From NCBI GenBank assembly GCA_015680685.1, contig MNCI01007802.1, forward strand, positions 308,066 through 372,065: DNA of 64,000 nt. The letters run 5' to 3'. Positions 58,642 to 64,000 of this stretch are shown piece by piece. The notes beneath the pieces are model-generated. The model ran no database searches and was not told the DNA's origin. It saw only the letters and a program-made list of their open reading frames with translations. This DNA is from Gnetum montanum (lineage: Eukaryota; Streptophyta; Gnetopsida; Gnetales; Gnetaceae). Within the stretch, counting starts at the first letter, position 1; every line of letters begins with the position of its first letter. Made by a program: the position numbers and the translations under genes.

Positions 58642-61161
58642 ATGTCTTCTTCTTCTTCTCACAAGAGCATTACACCACCTAGGGATCATACGAGAAATAG
58701 GCGGCAGTCTAAAACACATAACCAAAATCAGCTGGTTCCTTAGCAATATAGGGTGGTATATACTCATCCCGATGAGTATATACCTGATTTTACTTTTATC
58801 CTCCATCAGGATGAATAGATGCGTTGGAGAGACTTGCAAGGTAACATAGTGTTACCTCCAGATCGTGCAGTCCCCAACATGCTCCTCCATGCTTTGGCAT
58901 AGATCGGCATGACTCAACTCTATGTTGAGTACGTTATAGGTGATTTTGACAGAAGGGATTACTATCCCATAGCCGCACAAAATTTAAGGAACTCAAGGCA
59001 GGAGAGCCACCATACAATGTTGAAGGGTAAAGAGGTCCCACACGTCATAAGTGAAATTGGAGATGGTGAATCACTTATAATAGGTTCTCTATCGAAAGAT
59101 GTTCCTCCTCCTAACAAAAGTGATGAGGTGGGGTATTAGAACCTACTCTCCACAATACAAAACCTTGGTTTTGGTCCCTGTGAATGACAACTATTCACTA
59201 AGGGAACAAAAACAAATGAGAAGGATGGGCACTCAGATTATCATCACGATCAGGGCTGTAGCCACGAAAGAGAAGGTAAGAAACATCATCATGGTGATGG
59301 TTCTCCTTCTTCTTCCCCTTCATCACATCATTCACCCTCTCCTTCCACATTGGGGCATAGTCATCAAGAGCATAATGGTGAGGATAAAGGTAGGAGAAAT
59401 GAGATACCTCGACGAGAGAGTCGAGAGAGAGGAAGAGGGCAATCAAGAGAATCAAGGCATGAAACAAGAGAAATTAGGAAACAATGTAGACATCATAGAC
59501 ATCATGAAAGAGATCATCATGATGAACCCTTACTTACCACCCAAACCATACTAGATATAACAGAGGCTGTGAGAATACTAACAAGGCATCAAAAAGATAG
59601 CCAGATCAAGTGCTTAGACATGAACAATATTCCATGCTTCAAAGGGGGATACAATGCGGATATGCAAAATTATTTACAAGCATTCCATGATGCCTACGTC
59701 TTGCAAAACATAGAAAATGAGTGGCAAAAATTAAAGTTGTTTCCCAGGACACTCATAAAGGAAGCAGAGAGTTGGTACGAGTCCGTAGAGCTAGAAACCA
59801 TTAGGAGGTGGAGTACGATGTTAGAACTCTTTAATGATAAATATCAAATGTACTCCAGAGTGTCTAAATTGCATAAGCAGGTCCAAGAATGAAAGCAAGG
59901 TACTCATGAACCCTTGGATGCAGCCATGGGCCACTACTACGCATTGTTACATCGTTGCTCGGGCCATGGTTACGCATAGCAGGATCAACTATGCCATCTG
60001 GTAGATGGGCTAAGGTATGAAACTAGGAGAACCCTTGGGGCTTATGCCCAAGGGAGACTATCAGAACTTAGATCCCATGAAATTCACAGGTTGTTGGAGC
60101 AAGTAGCCAAAGAAGAAGGGGAGCTATGAAAAATAGAAAGCGCGGAAGAATATAACCATGATCCCTCCCTTCGAAAGAAGGGAGCGAGATTTTGTGATGA
60201 AGAGGATGAGTCATCACTCGAAGAGCTGGTGAATAGGAAAACATTGCCTCTTCAGAAGCTAACAATGGAAGTATCGACTAAGGTAGATGAAGTATGGAGC
60301 TCCTTAGATAGTAAAATTGAAACTGTCCTAAAGATTGTAGAGGAGTCTAAGGAGGAACGAAGTAGTGACAAGGACAAGAAAAAGCGGAGAGATTCAGGGC
60401 CTACACGTGACAAGGGTAAGGGAAAAATAACTATCTCCAATGAGGTTGTGGATTCAGACACAAACGATGACAGTGGATGTGAGATCTACCAATATGTCCA
60501 TCCTAAGGGATGTTGTCCAATCATCTCACATCTACAAGAGTTTGGGGTGTATGCACTCAACCCAAGACTTAACAGACGACAAACACCCTAGAGGCTACCT
60601 TATCCCCAAGGTAACCGAAGATAGTTCCACCAACCGTTGACGTACTATCCAAGTGGAACTCCACCACAATCCATCGGGCAACATTAGCAATGGCAATACC
60701 CACAGTCATGGGGGATGCCACCGTCTAAACATCAATACCCTTACCGGCAACCCGATCCTTATGGATACTACATGCAGCAGTCGATTTCTCCAAGTGATTC
60801 CATGGATCACACAACTCCCCAACATCATCACCAAGTTTGGGAGTACTTTAGAAGGACTCCTTCTCCTCCAGGAGATGCTCCACATCCATACCATCCTCCT
60901 AATCCATGCACCTCTCTCACACCATTAGTTCCCATACCTCCTGCTCCAACAATGCAAAGGGAACTCCCCACTCAATCACAGCAATGTAATGCTATGAGAG
61001 CTATGAACCTTCAACAAGCTACTAGTTTTGACAACCGCATGAAGAGAAGACATTTCTTCATAACCAAAAGCCTAGACAAGCTCTCACAACCACAAGCGGT
61101 TGAGTCTGTAACCACTTCTCCAACATACAAGGCTTCGAAGCTTCCTTTAGTCCAACAATAG
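58642..61161 (+). pseudogene. gag: gag of element B, nearly intact
   Basis: ATG 58642 begins MSSSSSHKSITPPRD. One frame runs 2.5 kb: N-terminal block (HPDEYIPDFTFILHQDE, VPHVISEIGDGESL), a His/Ser-rich then Arg/Glu-rich stretch (59200-59480), the capsid core 59560-59890 (CLDMNNIPCFKGGYNADMQ, YLQAFHDAYVLQNIENEWQK, LKLFPRTLIKEAESWYES, WSTMLELFNDKY), LEQVAKEEGE, LQKLTMEVSTKVDEVW, a knuckle-like CEIYQYVHPKGCCPI and a Pro/Gln-rich tail. About ten stops, nearly all explained by single C-to-T/G-to-A changes (Gln, Trp or Arg codons). The capsid ORF 59350-59892 is open for 180 codons. Confidence 0.88.
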
Positions 61162-61214
61162 AGCTTAACACATACGGTTATGTTAACACATACCATAACT
61201 GACTGTCTCAAGGT

Positions 61215-61735
61215 AGGCACCTTCCCAAGAAACTATCTGACCCTAGAAGTCCCCTAATCTACCTCCAAGTCACCTGAAACAAACCAAATAAGGCTCTTCT
61301 TGACTCAAGTTCTGGAGTCAACTTAATTTCACGAGAGATGTATCATGCCTGGAACCTACCCCAAATTAAGAAGAGCAACATACAACTAGAGGTGGCTAAC
61401 CAGTCCATCATCATTCCCTTGGGATTGGTGGAGGACATCATTACGACTGTGTGTGGTTGGTCACACCCAGCTGATTTCCTAGTGATAGAAGTCAACAATA
61501 ACGAAGGGGACTTCCCAATTATAATGGGAATGACATGGCTGAGTACAATAGATGCATTCCTAGGAATCCATGATCTTTCCTTGGAAATATCTAAGATAAA
61601 AATTTATGAAAAGATCAAGAAAAAGAAAGTTCCATGCATCACATACAGTGACTCATCGGGTGATGACATGGAGGAATGCACAACATCTCCTCCATGCAAC
61701 AGGTGTGCCCTAGAAACTCAGAGACAAAGATAACT
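61215..61735 (+). pseudogene. Aspartic protease of element B
   Basis: ALLDSSSGVNLISREMYHA, then NIQLEVANQSIIIPLGLVE, DIITTVCGWSHPADFLVIEV, DFPIIMGMTWLSTIDAFLG, EISKIKIYEKIKKKKVPC. From 61338 the frame is open for 131 codons. It lies in a different frame from gag upstream, whereas in D the two share one frame, so a small indel has probably occurred between 61161 and 61338. The active-site box is D-S-S. The part after 61735 is the spacer remnant (YLATTQQVNTLWLIASRKS) before the deletion. Confidence 0.82.
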
Positions 61736-62035
61736 ATATTTAGCAACCACACAACAAGTAAATACCCTGTGGTTGATAGCTAGTCGAAAGAGCAACTGAT
61801 CAACATGCATGGAACGAACTGGGGGAACAACTCATGCCAACAACAAAGGCATAGATACATTGGAATGTGAGTGTCACCGACTTCCACCGCTTAATCTAAG
61901 AACATCAATTAGGAGAAGTTGGACACTTCTAAGAAATTCAAACATGTGCTCATTATTTCAGATCTCTCCCTTTCTATTCAGTCATGGGGGAGATGGCCAC
62001 CTATGCTAATCATTTGGGGCCCTCAGTTCTTTTAA

Positions 62036-62180
62036 GTTTTTGTTTTACACGTTCTTGTTTTACACGTTTTTGTTTCACACATTTTTGTTTTACACATTGT
62101 TGTTTTACACATTTTTTTACATGTTTTTGTTTTACATGTTTTTTTTACATGTTTTTGTTTTACACATTTTTTTTTTGCAA
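62036..62180 (+). repeat. TTTTTGTTTTACAC minisatellite
   Basis: About eight imperfect units of 14-18 bases on GTTTTACACNTTTTT. Related but more decayed stretches follow the integrase end in C (32125-32220), E (43965-44060) and D (21680-21750), so it is a family feature. Confidence 0.8.
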
Positions 62181-62235
62181 ATTTCTTTAACTTTTCTTAT
62201 TTTTTTTTACAACATCGTTATACTTTTTCATTTCT

Positions 62236-62255
62236 TGTGTGTGTGTGTGTGTGTG
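62236..62255 (+). repeat. (TG)n microsatellite
   Basis: Ten TG units downstream of the minisatellite. Confidence 0.9.
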
Positions 62256-63976
62256 ACTTATCCATCTTATAAGTTTGTCAACCAATAAGTGTTTTTCATG
62301 ATGGTATGAACTATTTTTATATTGATTGCTAATGTTTGGTTTTTACATTTAAGTCATGATGTTGATACTAAGGTATATTTCTTTTGATATAGCAGGCAAT
62401 GAGTTCACTTCATCCGTACATTTAGAAACTTCTATGGTCTCTCTGAGCTTGGAAATGTACAATCCATTTCTCAATAAACACTATAACGAATCAGTGAATG
62501 GGCATTTCTCAAACTAAGGAAGGACTTAAGGATTGAAAAGGGTGTGACTTCAAGGGAACTTGATGCATTTGTGCTGGCCATTCTCTTGGGTGCTTGGATG
62601 TTTTCTTCTTGAGTTTTCTTACCGTTTCGACGTTACCTAATTATCGGGAAGCTGAGTTAATAAAAATAACAAAGTCTTTGCATGGTGTGGTTCTCATGTA
62701 TAAACACACAAAAAAAAATTGTGAGGATTCAAAGCACACCCCTTAGACGAAATAACCATTTGGGCTACAAGAAATGGTTATGGAACTAAAATAAAAATGT
62801 TTCCTCTAACTAAGGCCCTTCTCGCTTCCCATTCTCTCCTCCTTGTTTTGTCGGAATGGTGGTGGCTCTTGGGTGAAGGAATTCTTGTTACTTCAAGAGG
62901 ATAAATTGGCTGAATGCATTAATGCAAAGTCACTAGAAGTGGTTTGTTGAGGTAGGACTTGGAATGGGGTCTACTAAGTTACATTCATCATGAACTACAC
63001 AAGGGACTGTACACCACCTTGTTCTTGGGACTCCATTCCATTCTCTTCTCTCCATCCTTTTCTTCATTGTTCACCTCATTATCGGTTGTATCATTAGTGT
63101 ATATTTTGGTTGATGCATTGTTTTCTTTTTGGTAAATTCTTGCATTTAAGACTTTAACTCTTATTCCAAATGACATTCCTAGAGCCTATGAACTCTTTGA
63201 ATGCGGGTTTGTCAAGGCATTAAGGGCATAAGCCTACTTTGGGGAGGACCCACTGACATTCCTATTTGGTGCACTAGTTAAATTCTTTCCCTTAACATTT
63301 TTGCAATCCATTCTATTTTTTTCATTTCCATCTTGACATCCATTTCATCGATGTTATAGTTGTTTCTTTTTCTCTATCTTTCTTGTTTTTTATTCTTTCT
63401 CCATTCTATCACTACTAGAGGTTTGCTCTTAGTCATGGGGGTCCAGACCCAAATTTTTTCGATTTTCTCCTAACCCCTACACCTTTGGTAGTCACCACTA
63501 TTATATCTCCAGATCCACAATCAGCCATACCACAACCTAGCCACACCGAAGCAAGGTATCAACTGCATTAAAATTCATTTACCCTTACTAATATAAGATT
63601 ATGTTGTGTCTGCAGATGGCAATCATACAACAACAGATTGGATCTGGAGGAAACACTTGGAATGGAGCAGTGCTAAAAGTAGCTATGCAAGGAGCAAGAT
63701 CAATGGCGTGCTTACGGATGGACAATGAAAGGCGCAATCTTGGCATTGGTAGCAGCAAAACTTCTTTCTCTCTCTCTTTCTAAGATACCAAATGAGGCCT
63801 GATGTCAAATGTATAAGGTGTTAACTCTTATTGTCATGAACACTAGTTTTGTCTTATCTTGTAATGATGATGCATTCACATGTCATCCCATTAGTTCCAT
63901 TTGAGTCAATAATCCCATACCGTCCCAATATTTTGTAAGGAACTCAAGGATGAGTTTTTATTCAGTCATGGGGGTA

Positions 63977-64000
63977 TGATGGGATGCAATATCACATAGG
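63977..64000 (+). repeat. Start of the 3' LTR of element B (cut by the window end)
   Basis: TGATGGGATGCAATATCACA matches the start of the 5' LTR at 57674 with CG-to-CA changes, directly after the polypurine motif. Confidence 0.88.

Larger units (their letters stand above)
61977..63976 (+). other. 3' non-coding region of element B
   Basis: Three TCATGGGGG motifs at 61977-61990, 63428-63441 and 63961-63974, the last next to the 3' LTR. Conserved blocks at 62723-62826 and 63239-63262. Phe-rich frames over 61984-62288 translate the minisatellite and are not genes. A GAGCAGTGC-containing frame at 63601-63783 has no support. Confidence 0.75.
57674..64000 (+). mobile_element. Element B: gypsy derivative with gag and protease, no RT-integrase
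   Basis: Starts directly after solo LTR I and reaches the first 24 bases of its 3' LTR (63977-64000). It has a 5' LTR, primer site, well-preserved gag, protease, a spacer remnant and the 2 kb 3' non-coding region. RT, RNase H and integrase are absent between about 61,830 and 61,940. LTRs match G and J. It may be a derivative of the same family as G. Confidence 0.9.

Noticed and set aside
59198-59467. 89-codon minus-strand ORF opposite the gag of B
   Set aside because: Shadow of the His/Arg-rich gag region, which is conserved on the plus strand in several elements.
62036-62180. A CRISPR-like array
   Set aside because: Units are short, imperfect and without unique spacers; the setting is a plant retrotransposon.
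61984-62288. Two Phe-rich ORFs resembling membrane proteins
   Set aside because: They read the GTTTTACAC minisatellite; both frames are equally open.
63601-63783. 60-codon plus-strand ORF before the 3' LTR of B
   Set aside because: No counterpart in the same place in A, C or D, and no recognisable domain.

Overview
This window is AT-rich nuclear DNA from a seed plant with a repeat-dominated genome. I see no intact host gene, rRNA, tRNA gene or CRISPR array. Nearly everything recognisable is LTR retrotransposon sequence. Most of it is one related set of Ty3/gypsy elements whose RT and integrase motifs resemble the Athila/Tat side of the family. All share LTR ends of the form TGATGA...TCATCA, a primer-binding site matching plant tRNA-Asp, a single-frame gag-protease-RT-RNase H-integrase order, and a 2 kb non-coding 3' region. 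The species cannot be told from the sequence.

Layout. At 1-1575 is the 5' end of a minus-strand element (G) with an unbroken gag that leaves the window. 1576-8107 is old sequence: a coiled-coil ORF, a GC-rich imperfect repeat, a decayed plant-transposon-like protein, and a minus-strand LTR with a tRNA-Met type primer site. Element A (8113-14991, target duplication CTAGG) and element C (16228-34939, duplication CTAGT) lie inside a Ty1/copia element. C splits the copia protease exactly after its LDSGCSHHMTS motif, and the reading resumes in frame at 34945. Element D (18931-27507, minus strand, duplication GAGAC) sits inside the gag of C. At 36235-37502 is the 3' end of a minus-strand element (H), joined to a 5'-truncated plus-strand element E (37503-45606).

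The right third is built on another decayed element (45607-49407), which carries a tRNA-derived SINE with a 16 bp target duplication. An LTR-internal-LTR-internal arrangement (F, 49408-56787) follows. Its middle LTR is interrupted by a solo LTR (J) of the G/B family. A further solo LTR (I, 56788-57669, duplication CTATT) abuts element B (57674 to beyond the window), which has the best preserved gag and protease on the plus strand.

Working relationships. Only C and E retain recognisable protease, RT, RNase H and integrase, and both are riddled with stops, mostly of the C-to-T/G-to-A type expected from methylated-cytosine decay. A and B keep gag but lack RT to integrase. D has an in-frame deletion fusing RT to the integrase C-terminus. 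F keeps almost no coding sequence. The picture is of gag-bearing or empty derivatives likely mobilised in trans by full-length relatives, then nested and decayed.

The most interesting unexplained structure is in the 3' non-coding regions. Two sequence blocks and a thrice-repeated TCATGGGGG motif (one copy at the expected polypurine tract) are conserved between families whose LTRs and coding regions have diverged.
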